A stretch of DNA of 64,000 bases from CAWKPF01 sp963851415 (lineage in GTDB: Bacteria > Acidobacteriota > Thermoanaerobaculia > Multivoradales > Multivoraceae), in contig CAWKPF010000003.1 of assembly GCA_963851415.1 (NCBI GenBank), forward strand, positions 2,480,001-2,544,000, given 5' to 3'. Made by a program: the position numbers and the translations under genes. The notes under the pieces are model-generated. The model saw only the letters and a list, made by a program, of their open reading frames with translations, did not search any database and was not told the DNA's origin. Shown piece by piece: positions 17,441 to 26,600 of this stretch. How positions within the stretch are numbered: the first letter of the stretch is position 1; each line of letters opens with the position of its first letter.

Positions 17441-18772
17441 ATGAGCCGTCTGCTGCGCACGGCATGGGGCCTCGAGAGACGTCGACGGGAACGCTCTCTG
17501 GGAGTACCACACGGCTCTGCGCTGCCCGAGCTTCCCGACGATCGATTTCAGGCCCGTTTTGCCTTCTATCTCCACGTCGCGAACCAGGTCAGACATCGGC
17601 GGGTCCTCGAGCTCGGCTGTGGATCTGGATTCGGCACACCGGCACTCCTGCATCGCGAACCCCATGCCGTGGTCGCCCTCGAAGGGCACCTCGGCAGCAT
17701 GAGACTGGCCGAGCAACGCAATCCCTCCGACGCGGTCGTCCACATCCATTGCGACTCGCCTCCCAACCGCAGCGGCCTCCCTGAAGTCGGCCTCTTCGAC
17801 ACCGCCCTCGGCTTCGTGGACTCGTGGCCTGCGTGGGGCGACAACCCGGAGGGCACGCTCGACTGGGTGACGCGGCGGCTATGTCGGGGCCAGCTCTACC
17901 TGGCCGTCCCCCACACCACCGCTCCTTCGCGCACCGACTGGCTCGAATGGATTCACGAGCGCTATCACTACTGCCGCACCTTGAGACACCTGGCGCCGCT
18001 CGACTACCAGCCCCGGTGGGACGACCCCGCGCCGGCCCGCGCGAGGGCCCAGGAACATCGCTTCGTCGCCGTGGCCGATCCTTCCCAGCCCGCGCCCGCG
18101 GAGTCCCTGTACGACGTCGTCATTGCCGCCGCACCCCGTTCCACCTTCCCCGACGGCGAGCTGCGACTCCATGTGGGCGCCGGACCCGAGCGCCTGACTG
18201 GCTGGGTGAATATCGACTCGCAAACCCTGCCCTCGGTGGATGTGATCGCCGACGTCACCGAGGGGCTCCCCTTCGAGAACGCCCGAGCCGTTTTCGCCGA
18301 GCACTTTCTCGAGCACCTCGACCTGGATGCGGCGATCGAGTTCATCCGCGCGGCTCACGACGCCCTCGAGGACGGTGGACAGCTCCGTCTCGTGACTCCG
18401 AACCTGGATTGGGTGGTGGCCACTCAGTATCTGCCGACCGGCACACCGGAGCAGACGATTCGCGGTGCCCTCGCCCTCAACCGCGGCTTCGCCGGGTGGG
18501 GACATCGCTTCGTGTGGAACCGGGAGCTGCTGGCACAGGTCCTGCGGGCGTGCGGATTCGAGGAGCTCCGCTGGCCGGGACGCCAGCAGAGCGACCGCGA
18601 AGAGCTGCGCGGGCTCGAGCGACACGAGGCCTACGAAGACAGTCCCGACCTACCGCATGTGCTGGTCGTCGACGCCACACGACGTTCGAGAGACGGCGCG
18701 CGGCTCGAGGCTCTCAGGAACCTGCTCGACGAAGAGTGGGAGGCCGGCCGACATCGACTCCACGAAGACTGA
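17441..18772 (+). CDS. Protein with two SAM-methyltransferase domains
   Basis: 443 residues. Domain 1 (about 35-200) has motif I VLELGCGSGFG at residues 55-65 and a reduced C-terminal half. Domain 2 (about 241-430) starts LRLHVGAGPERLTGWVNID and continues with VIADVTEGLPFEN and FAEHFLEHLDLD, the pattern of methyltransferases found in polysaccharide and glycan gene clusters. Both SAM loops look intact. No signal peptide or membrane helix is seen. Third gene of the operon, 27 nt after propeller copy 2, and convergent with the YggU gene 50 nt away. Target unknown; sugar or small-molecule methylation is inference from the type of domain 2. Confidence 0.82.
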   Translation: MSRLLRTAWGLERRRRERSLGVPHGSALPELPDDRFQARFAFYLHVANQVRHRRVLELGCGSGFGTPALLHREPHAVVALEGHLGSMRLAEQRNPSDAVVHIHCDSPPNRSGLPEVGLFDTALGFVDSWPAWGDNPEGTLDWVTRRLCRGQLYLAVPHTTAPSRTDWLEWIHERYHYCRTLRHLAPLDYQPRWDDPAPARARAQEHRFVAVADPSQPAPAESLYDVVIAAAPRSTFPDGELRLHVGAGPERLTGWVNIDSQTLPSVDVIADVTEGLPFENARAVFAEHFLEHLDLDAAIEFIRAAHDALEDGGQLRLVTPNLDWVVATQYLPTGTPEQTIRGALALNRGFAGWGHRFVWNRELLAQVLRACGFEELRWPGRQQSDREELRGLERHEAYEDSPDLPHVLVVDATRRSRDGARLEALRNLLDEEWEAGRHRLHED

Positions 18773-18822
18773 AGGGGCAGCGGCACAACTGTCGTTGCTG
18801 CAGGAGCCCTCGCGATCCGGAC

Positions 18823-19152
18823 TCAGACGCGGTCTTCCTCTCCTCCTTCGACGAGGCCCAACGCCTGACTGGCCTCGATCACCGTCAGTCCCTCGACGTC
18901 GACAGTCTTCTCCCGCGCTTTCTCCCCAGCCACCAGGGTGATCTGGGAGCGACGCACACCGAGCTCCCGGGCCAGGAATCGGATGCAGGCGTCGTTGGCC
19001 TTGCCTTCGACCGGCGGCGCCTGGAGGGCGACCCGAATCCGCCCCGCCCGGACCCCTTCGATCCCGCTTCTGCGGGCCCGCGGCTGGACCCGCAGGCGGA
19101 GGCGCACACCTCCCGGAATCGCACCTACGGCCGGAAGGTCGGTGGAGGACAT
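18823..19152 (-). CDS. YggU/DUF167 family protein
   Basis: 109 residues. The phrase VQPRARRSGIEG followed by RVALQAPPVEGKANDACIRFLA is the DUF167 signature; family members are small alpha/beta proteins of unknown function, widespread in bacteria. The C-terminus SQITLVAGEKAREKTVDVEG is also typical. Its start is 10 nt after the stop of the MFS gene at 19163, so the two probably share a transcript. Confidence 0.9.
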   Translation of the reverse strand: MSSTDLPAVGAIPGGVRLRLRVQPRARRSGIEGVRAGRIRVALQAPPVEGKANDACIRFLARELGVRRSQITLVAGEKAREKTVDVEGLTVIEASQALGLVEGGEEDRV

Positions 19153-19162
19153 CCTGCGGCCC

Positions 19163-20437
19163 TCAGCCCGAGGCCTCCCGCGACTCGTCCCGGAAGAACA
19201 GTGCGAAACCGATGGCGGTCGCCAGCGCGACCAGGGAGAGGGTGCGCCACAGCGAGGCGTAGTCGGGCACGCCGTCGATCGCCGGGTAGATCCGACTGAG
19301 CACCGTCACCACGTAGCTGCCGAGCACCGGACCGACTCCGAGGATGATGATCCCGAACACCGTCTGGGCCGAGGCGCGCACGTCCGAAGGGGCCACCCGA
19401 TCGACGTAGATGAACGCCGCCGCGAAAAAGCACGCGTAGCACAGGCCGTGTAGCGCCTGACTCGAGACGATCACCCATGCTGGAAGGGTGACGATGGAGA
19501 AGATCAGATAGCGTAGGAAGTAGGCCAGGCAACCGATCACGATCACCCACCGGAACCCCAGGCGGGTCAGCAGCCAGCCCGTCGCGACCATCACGGCGAT
19601 CTCGGCGAACTGGCCGATGGTCATCGCCGGGCCGATCTGGCTGTCCTTCAGACCGACGATGTCGGAGAAGAAGGGTGCGGTCTGCATGAAATAGATCTGG
19701 TGGATGATCGAGATCGGCAGGCTCGCCAGCACGAGCACCGCGAAGGAGCGTTTGCGCAGCAGCGCAAAGGCCTTGGCGAAGGCGAGCTTCTCTACGGCGT
19801 CCGCCTTGGGTGGCGTATGAGGCAGCAGGAGGCTGAAGCCTGCATAGGCGATCGAGAGCACTCCACTCCAGATCAACGAGTCGACCAGGCGCGCCGTCAC
19901 GTCGGGCACCTCCGTGCCGGTGTAGAACGGCGGCATGGGGGAGAGCCGGACGTCGCTCAACAGCCAGAACAACGGGAAGAGCCAACTGGCGAGGATCCAA
20001 CCGATGGTGCCCCACACGCGCACGTACGGGAACTCCCGGCCGGGCTCTCCGAGGTTCGCGAACGCGATCGAGTTGGTCAGGGACAGGGTCGGCATGTACA
20101 CGACGCTGTAGGCCACCGACAGCCAGAGCCAAGCCTGGAAGGAGGTCTGATAGGCGGTGATGATCTTGATCACTCCACCGATCACCAGGAGAGCCGCCAG
20201 GAAGCGCTCCGCGGAAAAGTAGCGGTCGGCGAACTGGCCGGCCACGAAAGGAGCCGTCACCGCACCGACCGACGCGGCCAGGCCGAGAATCAGGGCCACC
20301 TGCCCGGGAGTGAAACCGAGCCCACCGTCCACCGTGGAGGCCTGGAGATAGCGCGCCAGGATCGGAAGCCAGATGCCCCAGACCGCGTACTGGAGCACCA
20401 TCATCACCGAGAGCCGAGAGTAGATTGAACGCTGCAT
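19163..20437 (-). CDS. MFS transporter of the nucleoside:H+ symporter type
   Basis: 424 residues with 12 predicted membrane spans. The N-terminus LSVMMVLQYAVWGIWLPILARYL and the phrase SLTNSIAFANLGEPGREFPYVRVWGTIGWI are characteristic of the NupG/XapB-like nucleoside symporter group and relatives in Acidobacteria and Planctomycetes. It would import nucleosides or a related compound using the proton gradient. Followed closely by the YggU gene. It is divergent from the RNase E gene, with 557 nt between the two starts. Confidence 0.87.
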   Translation of the reverse strand: MQRSIYSRLSVMMVLQYAVWGIWLPILARYLQASTVDGGLGFTPGQVALILGLAASVGAVTAPFVAGQFADRYFSAERFLAALLVIGGVIKIITAYQTSFQAWLWLSVAYSVVYMPTLSLTNSIAFANLGEPGREFPYVRVWGTIGWILASWLFPLFWLLSDVRLSPMPPFYTGTEVPDVTARLVDSLIWSGVLSIAYAGFSLLLPHTPPKADAVEKLAFAKAFALLRKRSFAVLVLASLPISIIHQIYFMQTAPFFSDIVGLKDSQIGPAMTIGQFAEIAVMVATGWLLTRLGFRWVIVIGCLAYFLRYLIFSIVTLPAWVIVSSQALHGLCYACFFAAAFIYVDRVAPSDVRASAQTVFGIIILGVGPVLGSYVVTVLSRIYPAIDGVPDYASLWRTLSLVALATAIGFALFFRDESREASG

Positions 20438-20994
20438 GGGTAGGGATTGTCCTCGAAAAGTCCGCCAGATCCTACCCGAGCCCCGCTGCCCACAGTGCGA
20501 CTTCGCGACCCTCTCCCAGACGGTCCCTTGGACCCGAGAACCGCCACTCTGCTATCCTTGCGACGACGCGGCAGGTGACCAACAGGACTCCCTGGCGAGG
20601 CCGACCCGCCCGCGGTAACAGCTTTGACTCGATCGACCCAACGGGGTCCAGGCCGGTGCCTGACCCATCGACGTATTCATCGATAGTCCAGGAGACGTCG
20701 CAACGACTGTTGCGTTCCCTCCCGAGACACCCAGGAGACCTTAGATCCGACCTCCCTACCCACGGTGCGGCACCCTGGCCGCACCCGGAGCCCCGCACGA
20801 CCGCGGGGGTGAACGATCGAACACCGCAACGTCCGGTGTCGTGAGGCCAGCAGGCTCTGCCTGCAGCCGACTCGGCCCTGTCTGAGCCGCGTCCTTCGAT
20901 CCGAGAGCCGGCCCACTCCCCTTGCGGATGCACCGGTAGCCCCCGCTGACCCTCGTGCGCGTGAGCTCTTCACATCGACAGAGGAAAACGACCC
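20438..20994 (+). other. Intergenic region with hairpin-rich RNase E leader
   Basis: 557 nt without a recognisable gene. Four clear hairpins lie in the 300 nt before the rne start: CGCAAC/GTTGCG (20699-20714), CCCCGC/GCGGGG (20791-20808), ACACCG/CGGTGT (20821-20839) and GCAGGC/GCCTGC (20850-20864). TTGGAC (20528-20533) and TATCCT (20553-20558), 19 nt apart, are a weak promoter candidate for a leader of roughly 430 nt. In E. coli the rne leader folds and is cut by RNase E itself; a similar autoregulatory role here is inference. Confidence 0.45.
20528..20558 (+). promoter_or_regulatory. Possible promoter upstream of the RNase E gene
   Basis: TTGGAC and TATCCT separated by 19 nt, about 436 nt before the GTG. 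Spacing is longer than ideal, so this is tentative. Confidence 0.3.
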
Positions 20995-23169
20995 GTGACC
21001 AGAAGAATGCTCATCAACGCCCGCAATCCCACGGAATTGCGTGTAGCGATCACCAGCGACCGTACGCTCGACGACTTCAAGGTCGACGTTTCGGAGCGCG
21101 GTCTCACCCGCGGCAACATCTACTTCGGCATCATCTCGAACGTCGAGCCGAGTCTGAACGCCGCCTTCATCGACTACGGTGCCGAGCGCAACGGCTTCCT
21201 GACCATTCAGGATGTCGTGCCCGATGCCTATTACAAGGAAGCCAAGCAGGGCGCCCGGCCGAAAATCGAGGATGTTCTCGAGCAGGGGCAGCCAATCGTG
21301 GTTCAGGTGACCCGCGAGCCCGAGGGACAAAAGGGCGCGGCACTGACCACCAATCTCACCCTCGCCGGGCGCTATCTGGTACTCACACCGTTCGACTCGA
21401 CCCGCGGAGTCTCGCGCAAGGTCGACGATGAGGAGACCCGCCGAAAGCTCAAGGAGATGGCTCGCGGAATGGACGTCGCCGACGGCGGGGGATTGATTCT
21501 TCGCACCAACGCACTGGGCCAGACCAAGACCACGCTCAACCGCGACCTCAACGCCCTGCAGCGATTGTGGAAACGGATCAGCCAGGAGGCACGGCGCGCC
21601 AAGGGCAAGACCCTGCTCTACAGTGACCAGGACATCGTGCTGCAGGCACTGCGTGACTATCTCGACAACACGGTGGAAGAAGTCCTGGTAGACCAGGAGG
21701 GGGCCTACAAGAAGGCGCAGGACTATATCCAGGCCTTCATGCCACGCTCGCGCACCAAGCTCACTCACTACACCGACAAGGTGCCACTGTTCTCTCGCTA
21801 CGATCTCGAGACCCAGATCGAGCGCATCTACCAGCGCTCGGCACCCCTCCCCTCCGGCGGATCGATCGTGATCGACCACACCGAGGCGCTGACCGCAATC
21901 GACGTCAACTCGGGTCGATCGACCAAGGCGGCGAGCCAGGAAGAGACCGCGCTGCACACCAACATGGAAGCCGCGGAAGAGGTGGCGCGCCAACTTCGGC
22001 TGCGCGACATCGGCGGCCTGCTGGTCGTGGACTTCATCGACATGCGAAGCCGGCGCAACCAGAAGAAGGTCGAGAAGGCGCTCGCCGATGCGCTCAAAGC
22101 CGACAAAGCTCGAACCCAGATCTGTCGAACCAGTCCCAACGGGCTCATCGAGATCAACCGTCAACGCCTCCATCAGGCCATTCAGCTGCGCACCCAGCGT
22201 GTGTGCCTGACCTGCGGGGGCACAGGACGCGTGCCGAGCCCGGAAATCCTCTCTCTGCACCTCTTGCGCGAGATCCAGGCCCGTGTGCAGGACGGCTCGA
22301 TCGAGCGCATCCGCATCATGCTCAACCCCGAAATCGCCAATGCATTCCAGAATCAGCGCCGCCGAGACCTGGCCGCGATCGAGACCGAGAACGATGTGCG
22401 CATCGAGGTCATCTCCTCTCCCAAATTGCAGTTGGGCGAACGAGAAATCGACTGGTACGCGCGCGCGGCACTCCGTCGCTCTCCGATCGTGAAGAAGGCC
22501 ACCACGGCGGCAGTCGACCTGGCCGAAGAGGTGGCCAAGGAGGAGCCCGCCGGACGTCGCAAGCGTCCGCCTCGTCGCCGCCGCTCCAAAAGCTCCGGTG
22601 AAGAGGGGACGCCCGAGGAAACCGGTGAGGAGAGGCTCGCCCTCGACGACGAAGACGCCGACACCGATGTCGACATCGACAGCGATACCGATTCAGAAGA
22701 CAAGCCGAAGCGGAGTCGGAGCCGCTCCCGCAGGCGGCGTCGCTCCGGCCGGTCGCGATCTCAAAGCGACGAGAACGGCGACGCAGACACGGCAACGGCA
22801 AAGGAACCCGTAAAGGGAGAGAACGTCGACGCTGATCGGGGGAGCTCCGACTCGTCGCCCGAAGAGGCGGTTCGAGCCGATGGCACGGACGGTGATACCG
22901 ACTCGGAGGGCGCTTCCCGCCCGCGCCGACGTCGAAGCCGTCGACGTCGGCGGGGAGGACGAGGCCAGGGCGGCTCGGCGGAGGCCTCCACCGAACGGGA
23001 GGCTGCGAGTGACGGGAACACGGGCCAGGATTCCGGGCCCCCGAGAAACGCGAATTCGGAGACCGCCCGCTCCGCAGAAGCGAGCCGATCGGCGTCTCCC
23101 CCTCCGCCTCCTGCCGAGCCGCGCCGAGCGCTTCCTCCCATGACCACGCCGATCGACTCAACTGATTGA
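20995..23169 (+). CDS. rne: Ribonuclease E/G
   Basis: 724 residues. Endoribonuclease for mRNA decay and rRNA/tRNA maturation, scaffold of a degradosome. The GTG start gives MTRRMLINARN, close to the E. coli start. S1 domain about residues 36-118, then the 5' sensor and DNase I-like catalytic region. Catalytic aspartates fall at 303 (AIDVNSG) and 346 (VVDFIDM) and the Zn-link cysteines at 404 and 407 (CLTCGGTG), exactly the E. coli RNase E numbers, which strongly supports the start. After about residue 500 the chain is a disordered tail of Arg/Ser-rich blocks alternating with Asp/Glu-rich blocks, a likely RNA- and partner-binding region. GAGG lies about 9 nt before the GTG. Confidence 0.96.
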   Translation: MTRRMLINARNPTELRVAITSDRTLDDFKVDVSERGLTRGNIYFGIISNVEPSLNAAFIDYGAERNGFLTIQDVVPDAYYKEAKQGARPKIEDVLEQGQPIVVQVTREPEGQKGAALTTNLTLAGRYLVLTPFDSTRGVSRKVDDEETRRKLKEMARGMDVADGGGLILRTNALGQTKTTLNRDLNALQRLWKRISQEARRAKGKTLLYSDQDIVLQALRDYLDNTVEEVLVDQEGAYKKAQDYIQAFMPRSRTKLTHYTDKVPLFSRYDLETQIERIYQRSAPLPSGGSIVIDHTEALTAIDVNSGRSTKAASQEETALHTNMEAAEEVARQLRLRDIGGLLVVDFIDMRSRRNQKKVEKALADALKADKARTQICRTSPNGLIEINRQRLHQAIQLRTQRVCLTCGGTGRVPSPEILSLHLLREIQARVQDGSIERIRIMLNPEIANAFQNQRRRDLAAIETENDVRIEVISSPKLQLGEREIDWYARAALRRSPIVKKATTAAVDLAEEVAKEEPAGRRKRPPRRRRSKSSGEEGTPEETGEERLALDDEDADTDVDIDSDTDSEDKPKRSRSRSRRRRRSGRSRSQSDENGDADTATAKEPVKGENVDADRGSSDSSPEEAVRADGTDGDTDSEGASRPRRRRSRRRRRGGRGQGGSAEASTEREAASDGNTGQDSGPPRNANSETARSAEASRSASPPPPPAEPRRALPPMTTPIDSTD

Positions 23170-23333
23170 CAGGATTCACCTTCCACGATCACAATGGTGA
23201 CTGTCATCCCGCTCCGGTCGCAGTTTCGGCTGCGGGCGGCGCGGCGGTCCCGAACGGCACAAACCGGGCAGCCGCGGGGCTGGGTGGTGTGGGAGCCACC
23301 AATCTCGAACTTGCCCAGCAAGGAGGTGGTCCA

Positions 23334-23378
23334 GTGGATAATTGTAAGCACGACTCGACGGAGGTGACGATCCTCTAG
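23334..23378 (+). CDS. Candidate 14-codon leader peptide with near-perfect Shine-Dalgarno
   Basis: GTG at 23334 reads MDNCKHDSTEVTIL and stops at TAG (23376-23378). It is preceded by AAGGAGGT (23320-23327), which continues as GGTCC and is complementary to nearly all of the 16S rRNA 3' tail, at ideal spacing (6-7 nt). The end of the ORF covers the 5' strands of the outer stems of the RNA fold at 23363-23480, so a translating ribosome would open that fold. The same frame is open back to a TTG overlapping the rne stop (a 70-residue reading), but that start has no Shine-Dalgarno. Peptide function unknown. Confidence 0.45.
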   Translation: MDNCKHDSTEVTIL

Positions 23379-23480
23379 AGGATCAGGCCGTGAACCCGCG
23401 AGGCTCCTGCTCCCCGAGAGCAGATTGGCCTCTGCGTGCGGTGGCGGGATGATCCCCGGAGAGGGAATCCCATCGTCACC
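23363..23480 (+). ncRNA. Candidate structured RNA (rod-like nested fold) between rne and tricorn gene
   Basis: A continuous nested fold can be drawn by eye. Outer stem 23363-23371/23472-23480 (9 bp, GGTGACGAT with ATCGTCACC); 23372-23376/23460-23464 (5 bp); 23380-23385/23450-23455 (6 bp, GGATCA with TGATCC); 23395-23399/23444-23448 (5 bp); 23400-23404/23428-23432 (5 bp); 23407-23412/23418-23423 (6 bp, CTGCTC with GAGCAG, 5-nt loop). Unpaired bulges of 9 nt (23386-23394) and 11 nt (23433-23443) give an open middle. A GATAAT at 23337-23342 could be a -10 box, and a terminator-like hairpin follows at 23496. It matches no RNA family I can name; the rod with central bubble is loosely 6S-like but short. 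It could be an independent RNA or a leader of the tricorn gene. Confidence 0.5.
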
Positions 23481-23495
23481 CGGTCGAGTCTCCCT

Positions 23496-23535
23496 GGGCC
23501 CCGGTTTCCGATTGGAACCGGGGCCCTCTTACGTT
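23496..23535 (+). terminator. Terminator-like hairpin after the structured RNA
   Basis: GGGCCCCGGTT (23496-23506) pairs perfectly with AACCGGGGCCC (23516-23526) around a 9-nt loop, followed by TCTTACGTT. The stem is very strong but the T-run is poor. It lies 146 nt before the tricorn start, so it could end the candidate RNA or attenuate the tricorn operon. Confidence 0.55.
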
Positions 23536-23671
23536 CTGCGCCCGATCCTCGGCGGGCTGAACGGCCGCGCGACGCACGGTAGAGTAGGACGCCATCCGAG
23601 AAACGAAGCAGGCCAACAGGCCACCGAAGCCGGTGTGCCTCGACGGCACTCACGGTGCCAGGAGCACTCCG

Positions 23672-26600
23672 ATGCGTCGATTCATCGCTCTTTCCTCCAG
23701 CTACGCCCTCACCGCTTGGATCCTCGCCAGCTCACCGACCCTCGCGGCCGGTGTCGAGGGCTACTACCGGTTTCCCGACGTCCATCGAGAGACCGTGGTC
23801 TTCGCGGCCGAAGGCGATCTGTGGACCGTTCCCCTGGCAGGCGGGCTGGCTCGGCGACTGACCACACATCCGGGAGAAGAAACCCACCCCGTGTTCTCAC
23901 CGGACGGTTCGCAGCTCGCCTTCAGCGCTACCTACGAGGGACCGACCGAGGTCTACGTCATGCCGACCAGCGGTGGCTCACCGCGCCGACTCACGTGGGA
24001 GGCCGAAGCCTCGACGGCGCTGGGATGGACTCCATCCGGCGAGGTGCTCTACGCGACGAGGCACTACTCCACCCTGCCCAATCCTCTCCTGGTCAGGGTC
24101 GATCCCGACTCGCTCGAGCGCACCACCGTCCCCCTCTACCAGGCCAGTGACGGAGACTTCGACGCGACCGGCAGGATTCTCTACTTCGCCCGCCCGGCGT
24201 TTCACCGCAACAACACCAAGCGCTACCGGGGAGGCACCGCTCGCAACATCTGGCGATTTGCCAGCGGCGACACGGAAGCGATCAACCTGACCGCCGACTT
24301 TGCCGGAGAGGATCACTCCCCGATGGTGATCGGCTCGCGCATCTACTGGGTCAACGATCGCGACGGCACCATGAACGTGTGGTCGATGACTCCCGAGGGA
24401 AGCGAGCCGAGGCAGGAAACCTTCCACTCGGGCTGGGACGTCAAGTCGCCGTCGAACGACGAATCCCGGATCGTCTATCAGCTCGGAGCCGATCTGTGGC
24501 ACCTCGACCTCTCTGACGGTTCGACCCGCCGCATTCCCATCAACCTGGCTTCAGACTTCGACCAGCTCAGAGAGAAATGGGAGACGGACCCTCTGGAGTA
24601 CCTGACCTCGATCGATCTCCACCCGCAAGGCCGCAGCGTCGCGCTCACGGCTCGCGGGCGGGTCTTCGTCTTCCCGGCAGGCCAGGGACGATCCCGACAA
24701 CTCGCCCGCAAGCCCGGAGTCCGCTACCGAGACGCCACCTTTCTTCCCGACGGCGACGTGCTGCTGCTCTCTGATGAGACCGGAGAGACCGAGTTCTATC
24801 GGCTGCCCGCCGACGGCACCGCTGCCCCCGAACAGATCACCGACGACGCCGACATTCTCCGCTTCGGTGGCGTACCGTCCCCGGACGGCCGCTGGCTCGC
24901 CTACACCGACAAGAATGCCGACCTGAACCTGCTCGATCTCTCGGACGGCAGCACTCGTCGCGTCACCGAGCTCCGTGAAGGATCCGGAGACCCGAGCTGG
25001 TCCCCCGACAGCCAGTGGCTCGCCTACTCCGAGCGAGCCCTCAACACGTACCAGCAGATCAAGCTCTTTCGAGCCGAAGACGGGCAGCGCGCGACCGTCA
25101 CCTCCGACCGCACCAACAGCGAGTCACCGGTCTGGAGCCCGGACGGACAGTGGCTCTATTTCCTCTCCGACCGGAACCTGCGCTCACTGATCGGAGGACC
25201 CTGGGGACCACGGCAGCCCGAGCCCTACTTCGACCACCCGATGGAGCTCTTTCAGGTAGCGCTCCAGAGCGGACTGCGTCCCTCGTTCCGACCTGTCGAC
25301 GAGCTGAGCGAAGACTCGAAGGACCCCGGCGAGAAGACACACGGCGAGGGCGATGACGGCGACACCGACGACGAAGCCGAGGCAAGACCGATCCCGGCCG
25401 TGCAGATCGACCTCGCGGGAATCCAGGGCCGACTGTGGCCGGTCCCCGTGCCCGCGGGTAACTACCGGAACCTGTCCACCGACGGAAAGAACCTCTATTG
25501 GCTGTCCCGCGACTCGGGACCCGAGGCCCAATGGCACCTGAAGGCGGTCGAGATCGGACCCGACCCCGACGAGCCCGCGACGCTGGTCAGCGACGTCCTT
25601 CAGTACATCCTCTCCGCCGACAGCAAGACGCTGATGGTGCGCAAGAAAGGTGGCCTGTTCGTCTTCCCTGCATCCGAGAAGGCGCCGGCAGAGCTGGACG
25701 AGTACAAGGTGGATCTCTCCGGCTGGTCCTTTCCGATCTCGGTGCGTGAGGATCTGCGCCAGATCTTCGTCGACGCGTGGCGGCTCGAGCGCGACTACTT
25801 CTACGACCCGGGGATGCACGGTCTCGACTGGGAGGCGGTGCGTGACAAGTACCGGCCCCTGGTGGAGCGAGCGACCACCCGCCAGGAGGTCAGCGACATC
25901 ATCGGCGAAGTGGTCGGAGAGCTCTCTGCGCTCCACATCAGCGTGCGAGGGGGCGATCATCGCACCGGCCCCGACGAGGTCGTCGTGGCCTCTCTGGGCG
26001 CCCGGATGAGTCGCGACTCCGATGCCGGCGGCTACCGCATCGACCACCTCTATCTCACCGACCCTGACTATCCGTCCTGGCGGGGCCCCCTCGCCGACCC
26101 CTACCTCGAGATCGAGCCGGGCGACACGCTGCTGGCGATCAACGGCACTCCGGTGCTGTCGGTCGACGACCCCGCCGTGCTCCTGCGCAACACCCAGGAG
26201 CGGCAAGTGCGCCTGCGCCTGCTCGATCAGGGAAGTGCGACTCCGCGAGACGTGGTTGTCGTACCGACCGCCGACGAGCGGGAACTGCGCTATCAGGAGT
26301 GGGAGTACACACGACGACTCGCGGTCGAGGAGGCCGGCCAGGGACAGATCGGCTACGTCCACCTGCGCGCAATGACGGCGGCGAACCTTGCCGAGTGGTA
26401 CCGCAACTTCTATCCCGTGTTCAATCGCAGGGGACTGATCGTCGACGTGCGCCACAACGGCGGCGGCAACATCGACAGCATCATTCTCGAGAAGCTGATG
26501 CGCCGCGCCTGGATGTACTGGCAGGATCGGGTCGCCGAGCCCTCATGGAACATGCAGTACGCCTTCCGCGGCCACATGGTGGTCCTGGTCGACGAGCTGA

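Noticed and set aside
20677..22260. 527-codon minus-strand frame opposite rne
   Set aside because: Shadow of the rne coding region; its composition follows the reverse of the RNase E sequence and no motif is visible.
23369..23384. Similarity of the GATCCTCTAGAGGATC palindrome to a vector polylinker
   Set aside because: Only 16 nt match. The flanking sequence has the same composition as the chromosome, and the arms take part in longer native-looking stems.
23363..23480. Reading the structured RNA as bacterial SRP RNA, tmRNA, RNase P RNA or a known riboswitch
   Set aside because: Conserved cores of these RNAs (e.g. the GGAA-capped SRP helix, TPP and SAM aptamer strings) are absent.
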